Assembly: GCA_016271365.2 (NCBI GenBank) | Contig: CM057456.1 | Location: forward strand, 666,645,501-666,709,500 | DNA from: Neoceratodus forsteri | Taxonomy: Eukaryota; Chordata; Ceratodontiformes; Ceratodontidae | DNA: 64,000 nt | Direction of reading: 5' to 3' | Part shown: positions 47,971 through 57,623 of the stretch, piece by piece | Layout: each line of letters begins with the position of its first letter | Position numbering within the stretch: position 1 is the first letter of the stretch | Notes under the pieces: model-generated | Database searches by the model: none | Told to the model about the DNA's origin: nothing | What the model saw: only the letters and a program-made list of their open reading frames with translations | Program-made: the position numbers and the translations under genes

Positions 47971-48360
47971 ACGTCATAAATTATTATGACTTCAGGGGAG
48001 TTAGCAGCCTTTGATATTTCTTTTAGTAATTTTTCATTGTATTCTAATGTACTTGACGGGGGTCTGTAACAATTTTCAGTGGTGACAGTAACCTTATTTG
48101 TAAAATGTATCTGTAGCTAAATGCTTTCTATATCCACATTGCTTTTCATCAACAGTAATTTCTGTACAGTCATAAATTTTAGTATAGACACAGACCCCAC
48201 CACCTCTTCCATCAGATCTATTTTTTAAAAATAGATTGTATCCCTGGATGTGTCTCAAACAAGGGCTGGTCTTGTCCCACCATTCCTCAGTGATTGCAGG
48301 AAAATCAATGTTGTCCCTGAGTAATATGATTTCCAATTCATTTTTTTATTATATTTAAGC
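47971..48360 (-). mobile_element. Reverse-strand CR1/L2-like LINE, endonuclease N-terminal part
   Basis: Minus strand: LEIILLRDNIDFPAITEEWW, then IQGYNLFLKNRSDGRGGGVC with VYTK, then CYRPPSSTLEYNEKLLKEIS and a SPEVIIIYD block where IIIGDFN is expected. The ITE, RxDGRGGGVxxY, YRPP and GDF positions match AP-type endonucleases of CR1/L2 LINEs. A frameshift lies between the first and last parts. The reading is broken at IIIYD by the LTR candidate. Confidence 0.85.
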
Positions 48361-49480
48361 TCCTAGAATTTGCCAGCAAAAAGCTATACTCTTGGGAATA
48401 TTTGTTGAGGGTTGCCTGTCCAGTTTGTGAGGATTTTATTTCCCTACACCCCCTACCATTTAGTTTAATTGCATTGATATAAATGTTTCATGTTTCCCTA
48501 GAAGAGCACTCACTCTTCTATTTAAATGGAGACCATCCCAGCTGAAGAGACCATATTTATTATTTAAGCCCACCCAATGCGTGAGACATGTTAATCCCTT
48601 TCCGAGTGTTCATTTCCTTAACCACTGATTTATAGATTTGATTTATTCTTCGTTGTTCTACCTGCCCTTGGGACTGGAAGTATTCCAAATAACAAACCTC
48701 ACAACCCTTATGTTTCAATTTATTTTGTAATATCTGGAAGTCCTTTTTTATGTCTAATATATTAGAATTATTGATGTTGTTTGTGTAAGCATGAGTGACA
48801 ACCAGGGGATTGGAATCACCATTTTTGAGAATGACTTCTAACTGGTCTGTTATATCTGAAATTGTGGCCCCTCTTTAACTGCTGCATAGCCTATTATATT
48901 TATTGGGGTTACAGACATATCTGTCACAGTATTTAGTTAAGTTCCCCAGAACAAAAACCTGTCTTTGTAGATTTTGTTCCATTTTTATTTCTTCACAAGG
49001 CGGGGGAGTGACAGACTGCAGGTTGTTGGTCTGCTTGTTTATAGCTGTCAGTGATTTGTCTATAACCTGTTTCTCTTGCACCAGTTTTGGAGCTTGTTCT
49101 GTCACTATTTTGGAGTCTGTGCACAGCATGGGCTGATCTGCCACAGAGCTTCCATCCTCCTGCAACCCACTTAATACTGCAAATCTGTTTGATAATTGCA
49201 TCTCTTCATTTGTGGGTACACAAATATTTTCCCTTCATTTCCAATTACTGGGTTGAACCTTACAGCAGCCATCTTCATGTGGTTTCTTAGTTCAAGTATG
49301 CGTTCCTTTGTTTATTTTAAGTGGATGTGATTCAGTGTTTTGTTAGTCAGTATTAACATTCTGCTGTTTATTGCATTTTAGCCTAGTTTCCATTAGCTCC
49401 TATGATCTGCAGTATGTCTGATAGTAATCTCTTATTTGTGTCACACTTTCACAAATAAATTCCCCCTTGGTGGTTTCATC
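48361..49480 (-). mobile_element. Reverse-strand CR1/L2-like LINE, ORF1 with SGNH-type domain and 5' region
   Basis: Minus strand: MQLSNRFAVLSGLQ starts a 108-codon frame at 49,201 that ends after RQVFVLGNLTKYCDRYVCNP and NKYNRL. Past the stop come DQLEVILKNGDSNPLVVTHA, NNINNSNILDIKKDFQIL, RRINQIY and SWDGLHLNRRVSALLGKH. This order (VLGDS, VxHVGTNN, DGLHLN) is the esterase-like SGNH domain of CR1-family ORF1. The usual GDS serine block reads GNL here, so catalysis is lost. The 5' boundary near 49,480 is approximate. Confidence 0.8.
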
Positions 49481-50039
49481 ATATATTATTATATATATGT
49501 CTGCTGAGACAGAGGGAGAGAGAAAGCAGCCAAAGCTTCCTTAAATCAAGGAGGTTATTTTCTAGACTAGACTGAACTGAATTATTACTTTTTGGACCCA
49601 TGTAAGTAACTAGTATCGATTCTGTTTTGGGGGTTGACTTTTCTTAGTTTAAATTTAATTTGCCAGGGAGGAACTGTTACTGGGAGATATTTGCAGGCAT
49701 TTGTGACTAGACCCGTTACTTAACCTCTGTGAAATAGGTGTCTGAAAAGAAGGAAGGCACTCCCAGGGGTGGAGGGTCAGAGTTGTAGTTGATTGTATCT
49801 GGAAGGCATAGGTTTACTCCCACCCACTCTGCCCCTCACCCCACCTGCCCCAAGTGCATAACTTCCTTTATAGCAGGGGTTCTGACATCACATCCCTAAA
49901 ACTGCTAACAACATACACCTGTTCATATCCTTAAAGGCACAGCACACTGAATAGGAGGCAGAGACACTCAAAAGCTTGTACACACTAAAACAAGAATAAA
50001 AACAAAAAAATAAAGAAAAGCATCTGTAACAGGAAGGGA
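49481..50039. other. Sequence between reverse-strand LINE and forward CR1
   Basis: There is no domain. An A-rich stretch with AAATAAAGAAAAG lies at about 49,995-50,020. Part may be the 5' untranslated region of the forward CR1 that follows or of the reverse LINE that precedes. Confidence 0.4.
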
Positions 50040-50527
50040 CACAGACATGTGGGGAGTGGTACAATGCACTGGCTGTGGAGCAGCAGTCTTCTGAGGAGAC
50101 ATTCTGGAGATTGCATTGCTCTCCTGTTTGCAGGCACCTCTCTGGTCTGAGGGAGGAGGTTGTTTGTCTCCATGCTGACCTGGCAATGATTCGAGAAACC
50201 TGCTCCCCCACCAAAGGACCACCGAGGACACTGCCACTATCTCAGAAGTTGCCAAGAAAGAGGAGTGGTTGAATCATGGTGGGCTTATGGAGGGTGAGGG
50301 TGGTGGAACAGAGGTGCATCCCTCCAGTTGTGCCTCTCCACACTTCATTCACCACTCTGGTGGAGCATGGTTCCTCTATGGAGGCACCCTCAGTGGAGAC
50401 CAATGAGGATGGTAGGAACCTCCACAATGGAGATCCACAGGCGGGTGGCACAGGATGCCAAAGGGGAAGGAAACAACTCCTGGTGGGGTACTCAACTGGG
50501 GCAGGGAGGGGAAAGGGAGGTAAGGTC
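50040..50527 (+). mobile_element. Forward CR1, ORF1 N-terminal part (outer element, left half)
   Basis: The reading HLSGLREEVVCLHADLAMIR with following ETCSPTK resembles the LREEVxRLxxIRExE coiled segment of CR1 ORF1, and [12 protein letters not shown], in the frame ending 50,527, resembles the RRRVLVVGDSLLRG block that starts the SGNH domain. The next expected block (CLPGA...IVGAA...LGTNDL) is found at 51,670 onward. The two halves therefore look like one element interrupted by the CR1 fragment at 50,528-51,665. Frame defects are present. Confidence 0.6.
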
Positions 50528-51665
50528 CCACACAAAAGATTAATATACAAGTTAGCCAGCCTGGGAGTGGGTCCCAAGATGACAGCTTGGGTAAAGAATT
50601 GGCTGAAGAATAGGACACAGAGAGTAATAGTAAATGGAGTCCACTCAGAAGAAAGGAGGGTTACTAGTGGGGTACCGCAGGGTTCAGTATTAGGACCGGT
50701 CCTCTTCAATGTCTTTATAAGTGACATTGCAGAAGGACTGGAAGGAAAAGTTGTCTCTTTGCAGATGACACAAAGATCTGCAACAGAGTTGATGCACAGG
50801 GTGGGGTGGAAAGGATGAGAAGGGACTTGGCAAGGTTAGAGGAATGGTCAAATGTATGGCAGCTTAGATTCAATGCTAAGAAGTGCAAGATAATGCACCT
50901 GGGTAACAAAAACCCAGGGGAAGCATACACAATGGGGGGTGTGATACTAACAACAAGGAAAATGGAAAGGGACCTGGGGGTAGTCATATCAGATGACCTA
51001 AAGGTGGGCAAGCAATGTGAGTGGGTAGCAAGGAGGGCTGGGGGGATAGGGAGAGGCATCACCAGTAGAAAGCAGGAAGTTATTATCCCTCTGTACAGAC
51101 AGCTGGTGAGACCCCGTCTGGAGTACTGTGTGCAGTTCTGGAGACCCAATCTCTGCAAAGACATAGACAGGATGGAAGCTGTCCAGAGGAGGGTAACTAA
51201 AATGGTGCAGGGTCTGCACCAGAAGACATATGAGAGAGGCGAAAGGGCTTAATATGTATAGCCTTGAGGAAAGGAGGAGAGGGGAACATGATAGAAACAT
51301 TCAAGTACCTCAAGGAATCAACAAAGTCCAAGAGGGTAGCATCTTTCAAAAAAAGAGTGTGCAAGAACAAGGGGCACAATTTGAAGATAGAGGAGAGCGG
51401 CTCAGAGGTAATTTAGGAAGTATTTTTTCACAGAGAGGGTTGTGGATGCATGGAACAGCCTCCGGAGGAGGTTGTGGAGTCAAAATCAGTGGTGGAATTC
51501 AAGCATGCATGGGACAGTCATAAGGCAATTCTAGGGGTGAGGGTAGGAAGAAGTAGGCTGCTGGTTAACTAGGATCTGCAGCTTATCCAGTAGGTAGGGA
51601 AATGGGCAGACTGGGTGGGCCAAGCGGTCCTTATCTGCCAACAAATTCTATGTTTCTATGTATGT
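50528..51665 (+). mobile_element. 5'-truncated CR1 insertion nested inside another CR1
   Basis: From [20 protein letters not shown] the reading follows the CR1 reverse transcriptase: [29 protein letters not shown], then a frameshift just before the FADD block, RFNAKKCKIMHLGNKNPGEA, DLKVGKQCEWVARRAGG and RQLVRPRLEYCVQFW. It ends with the CR1 3' tail ATTCTATGTTTCTATG plus TATGTTTCCATG. Corresponding sequence in the adjacent CR1 starts at 53,960. A GTAAGG word occurs at both edges and may be a short target duplication. Confidence 0.8.
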
Positions 51666-52110
51666 TTCCATGTAAGGCGCCTGCCCGGTACCATGGCTTG
51701 GAGGGATGGGAAATGAATCCTCAGGATTGTGGGAGCAGCTGCCAGGGGGAGTGAGCTGGATGTCATTATCCAGCTAGGGACAAATGACCTGTCTAAGAAT
51801 GGGATCAGAGCAGTGCAACAGGAGTCTGTGGAGTTGAGGAGGGGCCTTAGACAAGTAGCACACACAGTAACTTTCTTAGAAGTGCTACCTATCTATGGCA
51901 TGGATGAGGCTAGGATACTCCACACCATGTGATTCATTGACTGTTGAAAACTGGTGCAGAGCTCAGAGATTTGGCTTCATTGGGGACTGGGGCTCCACCT
52001 GGAGGGATGCAGGCCTATACAGGTGCGATGGTCTGCATCTTTCCAGGAGGGGAACCAGGATCCTAGATGATAGGTTTAAATGCTTCATTAGCAAACATTT
52101 AAACTAGCCA
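51666..52110 (+). mobile_element. Forward CR1, ORF1 C-terminal part (SGNH domain, outer element)
   Basis: The reading LPGTMAWRDGK, ILRIVGAAARGSELDVIIQL, GTNDLSKNG, RRGLRQVAHTVTFLEVLPIY, then after a frameshift YRCDGLHLSRRGTRILDDRF and KCFISKHLN matches the second half of CR1 ORF1, an SGNH/esterase-like domain. It is immediately followed by the ORF2 region. One frameshift and one stop disable it. The left half is at 50,040-50,527, across the nested insertion. Confidence 0.82.
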
Positions 52111-53070
52111 AGGGGGGAGGCACTGAAAAGGAAAAGGGACATCCTAGCACCCCCAACAATCAGGGTAGTTAGTGAGGTAAATGCCAAGATAGAGCAGTTG
52201 AAAGGGAGAAGGGCAGGGGTAAATGGAGAAAAAGACAAAGGCAGTAAGGACAGGGATGGGGCAAAAAGAAATGAAACCATAAAAAAATGGAGGGTAATGA
52301 GTACCATTGCCTATGGTCTAGGTAAAAATCTCCCCAAAATGGTGGCCTTGATGGAAGAGGGATGCCTGGATATTATGGCACTCACAGAAACATGGTACAC
52401 AGAGAACCATGACTGGAATGTCAAGATACCAGTGTACACAATCTACAGGAGGAACAGGGAGGGGAGAAGAGTAGGAGGAGAAGTAGCTCTCCATGTAAGG
52501 GAAGCGATCAAAGCAACAGAACTAACGGGTAAACAGGGAGGAGAGGAGGCACTGTGAGTCACCCTGCAGGCTGCAAATGGCACCACAATCCACACAGGGG
52601 TTGTATACAGACCCCCATCTCAGGGGGAGGAAATGGACAAGGAAATGATAGAATGCATCCTTAGGATGGCAGAGAAAGGGGAGCTATTGTTGATAGAAGA
52701 CCTGAATATGTCAGGTGTTAACTGGAGCACCTTTGCTGCAGCCACATCCAAGAGCAGGGCCAATCTTGATGCCCTACAGGGGGCATGCCTCAGACAGCTA
52801 GTTTTGGAACCCACTCAGGAGGGAGCAATTCTAGACCTGGTACTCTCAAATGGGGACAGAGAGAGGATCTCCGGTCTTGACGTGGGTAGCCATCTGGGAA
52901 CAAGTGACCACCAAACAGTGTGGTTCATGATAAACTTAGCTGTAGAGTCAAGTCATACCAAAGTGAAGGTACTGGACTTCAGGAGGGCTGATTTTGTCAA
53001 ATTGGGAGAGTGCTTTAGAAAAGCACTAGTAAGCAGGCAAGAAGGTGGGGTGGAGCAACAATGGTAAAAC
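52111..53070 (+). pseudogene. CR1 ORF2, AP-type endonuclease domain
   Basis: Two frames, broken by a TGA near 52,556, read IAYGLGKNLPKMVALMEEGC, LDIMALTETWY, EVALHVREAIKA, VVYRPPS, LLLIEDLNMSGVNWS (GDFN position reads EDLN), QLVLEPTQEGAILDLVLSNG and LGTSDHQTVWFMINL. The order TETW, YRPP, (G)DFN, LDLVLSN, SDHQ is that of the CR1 endonuclease. The substitution in the GDFN block and the stop would inactivate it. The domain nicks target DNA in live elements. Confidence 0.88.
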
Positions 53071-55118
53071 ATCAAAACCACCATCACAGAGGCAACAAGC
53101 CTTTGTGTGAAGCAAATAAACAAATCAAAATGAAAGAAAAAATACTATGGTTCTCAAAAGAAGTGGTGGGGAGGTAAGGGAGAAAAAGATAGCATTCAGG
53201 AAGTATAAGGAAAACACAAGGAGCAGGACAGAGAACTGTACCAATTAAAGCAGAAGGAAATGTGGAAGGCAGTCAGAGTAGCAAAGGCCCAAACTGAGGA
53301 AAATATAGCCAACTTGGTTAAGAAGGGGTATAAAACTTTTTAGAGGTACATTAGGGAGCAAAGAAAGACTAAAACAGGGATATTGAGGCTGAATAAAGAG
53401 AAAGGTGGTTGGGCAGAGAGCGACAGTGAAAAAGCAGGGCTACTGAATGAATACTTCTGCTCAGTATTTACAATGGAATAGCAGGGGAGATACCTAATCC
53501 AGTCAATAGAAGCACTCTGGATAGGGGTCCTTTCACAGAAGAAAGGGTTCTGAAAGAACTCTTAAAACTGAAGGTGGATAAAGCAATGGGGCCTGATGGG
53601 ATTCACCCCAGAATTCTAAAAGATCTAAGGGAAGAATGGGAGGATGGTCTGGTACCTGAGCACTGGAGGAGAGCAGATGTGATTCCTCTTCACAAAAGTG
53701 GGAGCAAGACAGAGGAAGGAAACTATAGACCTGTCAGTTTGACCTCAGTTGTAGGGAAAATGATGGAATCACTTTTGGAGGAAAGAATTGTTGAGTACAT
53801 AGAGGCCAGTGGGGCACAGGACCCAAGGTAGCATGGATTCACAGCAGGAAGGTCATGTCAGACAAATCAAATTGATTTCTTTGACTGGGTGACCAAAGTA
53901 GTAGACCAGGGAGGGGCTGTGGACATGGCCTAACTAGACTTTAGCCAGGCATTTGCCACAGTCCTGCACAAAAGATTAATAAACAAATTAGCCAGCCTGG
54001 GAGTGGGTCCCAGGGTGGTAGCCTGGGTAAAACACTGCCTGAACAACAGGACACAGCAGGTAATAGTAAATGGAGTCCACAGTGAATGAAGGGGGGTTAC
54101 TAGTGGGGTACCACAGGGTTCAGTACTGGGGCCGGACCTTTTTAATGTCTTTATAAGTGACATTGCAGAGGGATTGGAAGGCAAAGTATGTCTCTTTGCA
54201 GATGACACAAAGATCTGCAACAGGGTTGATATGCAAGGTAGGGTGGAAAGGATGAAAAGGGACCTGGCAAGGTTGGAGGAATGGTAAAATGTATTGCAGC
54301 TTAGATTCAATGCAAAGAAGTGCAAAGTAATGCACTTGGGAAACAAAAACCCTGGGGAAGAGTACACAATGGGGGGTGAGATACTGACAACAACAAAAAT
54401 TGAAAGGGACCAGGGCTTAGTCATATCAGATGACTTAAAGGTGGGCTAGCAATGTGAGAAAGCAGTAAGGAGGGCTGGGGGGATACTGGGATGCACAGGA
54501 AGAGGCATCACCAGTAGAAAATAGGAAGTTGTTGGCCCTCTGTACAGACAGTAAGACCACATCTGGGGTATTGTGTACAGTTCTGGAGACCCTATCTCTG
54601 CAAAGACATAGGGCGGAGGCTGTCCAGAGGAGAGAGCAACCAAAATGGTGCAGGGTCTGCACCAGAAGACATATGAAGAAAGACTAAAGGAGCTTAAGAT
54701 GTATAGCCTCGAGGAAAGGAGGGTGAGGAGGGACATGATAGAAACTTTCAAATAACTCAAGGGAATGAACAAAGTCCAAGAGGGTAGCATCTTTCAGAAA
54801 AAGAGATGTGCAAAAACAAGGGGGCGCAATTTGAAGATAGAAGGGGGCTCAGAAGTAATGCGAGGAAGTATTTCTTCACAGAGATGGTGATAGATGTATG
54901 GAATGGCCTTCTGAAGGAGGTTGTAGAGTCAAAAACAGTGGGGGAATTCAAGAATGCATTGGACAGACATAAGGCAATTCTAGTGATGGGTAGGAGGAAG
55001 TAGGCTGTTGGTTAACTAGGACCTGTAGCTTATCCATTAGGTAGGGAAATGAGCAGACTAGGTGGGCCAATCGGTCCTTATTTGCCATCAAATTCTATGT
55101 TTCTATGAACATTCTATG
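53071..55118 (+). pseudogene. CR1 ORF2, reverse transcriptase domain and 3' end
   Basis: The reading runs VDKAMGPDGIHPRILKDLRE, a shortened join to [93 protein letters not shown] (catalytic FADD at 54,194-54,205, intact) and LRFNAKKCKVMHLGNKNPGE. Many stops and frameshifts interrupt it. About 30 residues expected before VPEHWR are absent, an internal deletion. The 3' end is a typical CR1 tail, ATTCTATGTTTCTATG, extended by AACATTCTATG to 55,118. Confidence 0.9.
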
Positions 55119-55790
55119 CATAGAAACATAGACTTTTACCACAGATAAGGACCGCTTGGCCCACCTAGTCTGCCCATTTCCCTACCTACAGGATAAGCTG
55201 CAGATCCTAGTTAGCCAACAGCCTATTTCTTCCTACCACCCAGAAGAATTGCCTTATGTCTGTCCCATGCATTCTTGAATTCTCTCACTGTTTTAGACCC
55301 CACAACCTCCTCAGGAAGGCTGTTCCAGGCATCCACCACCATCTCTGTGAAAAAATACTTCCTCACATAGCCCCTGAGCCATTCCCCCCCCCATCTTCAA
55401 ATTGTGTCCTCTTGTTCCTGCACATCTCTTTTTCTGAAAGATGCTACCTCTTGGACTTGTTGATTCCACTGAGGTACTTAAAAGTTTCTGTCATGTCCCC
55501 CCTCTACCTCCTTTCCTCAAGGATATACATATTAAGCTCCTTTAGTTTCTCCTCATATGGCTTCTCTTGCAGACCCCGCACCATTTTAGTTGCCCTCTTC
55601 TGGACTGCCTCCATCCTGTCTATGTCCTTGCAGCAATAGGGTCTCCAGAACTGGACGTAGTACTCCAGATGGGTTCTCACCAACTGTCTGTACAGAGGGA
55701 TAGCAACTTCCTGTTTTGTGCTGGTGATGCCTCTCCCTTTACATCCCAGTATCCCCCAGCCCTCCCTAAGGCCTTATCACATTGCTTGCT
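55119..55790 (-). mobile_element. CR1 3' fragment on the opposite strand, tail to tail with the forward CR1
   Basis: Reverse-strand sequence starts with the tail CATAGAAACATAG and runs through GATAAGGACCGCTTGGCCCA, CCATCTCTGTGAAAAAATAC and AGATGCTACCTCTTGGACTT to CACATTGCTTGC, matching the complement of 51,005-51,655 and 54,440-55,107. It is 5' truncated at about 55,790, at the DLKVGKQCE codons. It abuts the forward CR1 tail and forms a large imperfect inverted repeat. Confidence 0.9.
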
Positions 55791-56596
55791 ATACATTTAA
55801 AACCAACATCCCCACTGAGTGTCATTATAGTGTCACTCATGATTATTTTCCTCAACAATAGTCATAGTAGGTATAAGAGGAGTATGGTATAAGGACAAAT
55901 AGAGAGGAAGTGATAAGATATAAAGGTTTGTATTCCTTGTGTTATGTAGGCTTTTATAGTGCTAACGGTTTACTTCTCTCACACCAGCAGCCTATGTTCT
56001 CTGAGTCTAGCTAATATCTGTTGAATGCTAGCAAAAAATAGTTGTCACTACATGCATCTCCATGTGAGTCATCCACTCAAGCTCACCTCACTCGCTCTGT
56101 GTGTTGTTGAAATACTGGGCAACCAGAAGTTCATTCTGGGTCCCATGACCTCCTTCCTCTAAGCTACAGGAATCCTAATTTAAAATAGGGCTAACAACCT
56201 GCCCACAAACTGTGTTAAAAATAAAAGGCTAGCACTGACTTACAGAATAAAACAGAAGTAATATTCACAGCAAGTAGTTCCACGGGACAGTGCTGTGAAC
56301 TACAGTTCCCAAAGTGCATCCTGTTTGCCTAGCACCTAGCAGATTTGTAGGATACACCACTTGATTTTAGTGAGCTTAAAACACTGAAAAATATATATAT
56401 ATATATATAAAAGTAATACTTGGTAGGACCGTCCCACTGCTTTTGGCAGTCTCACAGCTTTGCACAAGTAATGTAGGGTCTCCCAACTCTGTCTGTGTGC
56501 TATTGAAATACTTGGCAAACCAGAAGTTTGTTCCGGGTCATGTGACCTCCTCCCTCCTCTAAGCTACAGGAATCCTGATTTAAAATGTGGGCTAAT
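55791..56596. other. Sequence between CR1 and L1 with a 100-bp direct repeat and (AT)n
   Basis: About 100 bp at 56,095-56,194 recurs at 56,489-56,590 (offset 396), sharing TGAAATACT, GGCAA-CCAGAAGTT, TGACCTCC and AAGCTACAGGAATCCT. An (AT) microsatellite lies at 56,391-56,409. The second repeat ends where the L1 begins, so the repeats might be an L1 promoter monomer or a duplicated flank. Confidence 0.6.
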
Positions 56597-56829
56597 GGGG
56601 CGTGGCCAACAGCTGAGGAGAATGGACGTCTAGAGGGCTAGCTCCATAAACTCTGCAATATATCTGCAAATCTGTCCACTCATTCTGCAGCTAAACAGTC
56701 TATTTTGACCAAAACCACCAGTGACGAACTTACCTACAAACTGACTCCTGTCTTGAACTTCAGGCTGCTGACACTCTGGAGATCTGGGCAAACTGCTACC
56801 ATACATCAAACAAGGGTCTAAGCACATGA
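56597..56829 (+). promoter_or_regulatory. L1/Tx1-type element 5' untranslated region
   Basis: The element appears to begin with GGGGCGTGGCCAAC at 56,597, a G-rich start like other vertebrate L1-type 5' ends, and ORF1 coding begins near 56,830. A Pol II internal promoter is expected here by analogy only. I identify no specific factor site. Confidence 0.55.
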
Positions 56830-57623
56830 GTGGATCCTCGTGTGGAGTTGCCGCCACCAACACCATCAGATGCTACCGTGCAAGAAGTACGAAATATGTT
56901 TACAGAGATTCTACAAAAAATGGACAAAATCAAACTTATCACTAAACAAAATACTGTTGACATAATACAGCTCTCACAAAAGGCCTGTGTCATGGAACAT
57001 AGTCTGTCAGAGATTGAGGATGGTGTGCAAAATGCTTATTGCCAGCTAAGAGAACAGGACTGGATAATTCAGCTGTTGTGGACCAGAGTTGAAGACTTGG
57101 AGAATCGCAACTGCCAGAATAACCTCCATTTTGTGGGGTTTCCGGAGGGCTGTGAGGGCAAGGAAACTAGTATTTCTACAGGAAGAGCTTCCATCACTTC
57201 AGGGAAGGCACCGAGGAGGGGGGACTCCTTGGAAATCAACTGGGTGCATAGAACACTAGTACCCCAATCACCTCCAGGTGGCTGCCCAGCACCATATTCA
57301 CCCACTTCCTCAGATTCCATGACCGGGAGGCAATTACCAGAGCAGCAAGATAACTACAAGATATGCGATGGAGCAGGCATAAGATACAAATTTTCCCCAA
57401 CTACTTCCCAGAGGTGTCTACAAGAAGAAGGGCCTTCATGATGGCTAGGAAGGCCAGAACCAACCTTGGGCTGGAGTATTCCGTCCTGTACTCCACCAGT
57501 CTAAGGATCACAGTAAATGGGGCCCCAAGACATTTTAAAATGCCAGGAGCTGCAGAAGCCTTCCTTGCAGTATACACCACCAAACTGCATCAGGGGAACC
57601 CACAGAGCAGGGGAAACTGCTGA
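56830..57623 (+). pseudogene. L1/Tx1-type ORF1 (RNA-binding chaperone)
   Basis: The frame has no ATG; a TGA directly precedes it at 56,827-56,829, while an out-of-frame ATG lies at 56,826. Residues 15-80 look like a coiled coil (VQEVRNMFTEILQKMDKIKL and onward). Next come RVEDLENRNCQNNLHFVGFP and EGCEG, the start of the RRM, then LEINWVHRTLVPQSPPGGCP. After a frameshift near 57,370 comes IQIFPNYFPEVSTRRRAFMM, LGLEYSVLYSTSLRITVNG and AAEAFL, the C-terminal RNA-binding domain. ORF1p trimerises and coats the L1 RNA in live elements. Confidence 0.88.

Noticed and set aside
50276..50818. 180-codon frame as one continuous gene
   Set aside because: It is a chance fusion across the junction of an ORF1 remnant and the nested CR1 RT fragment. 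The two halves come from different elements.
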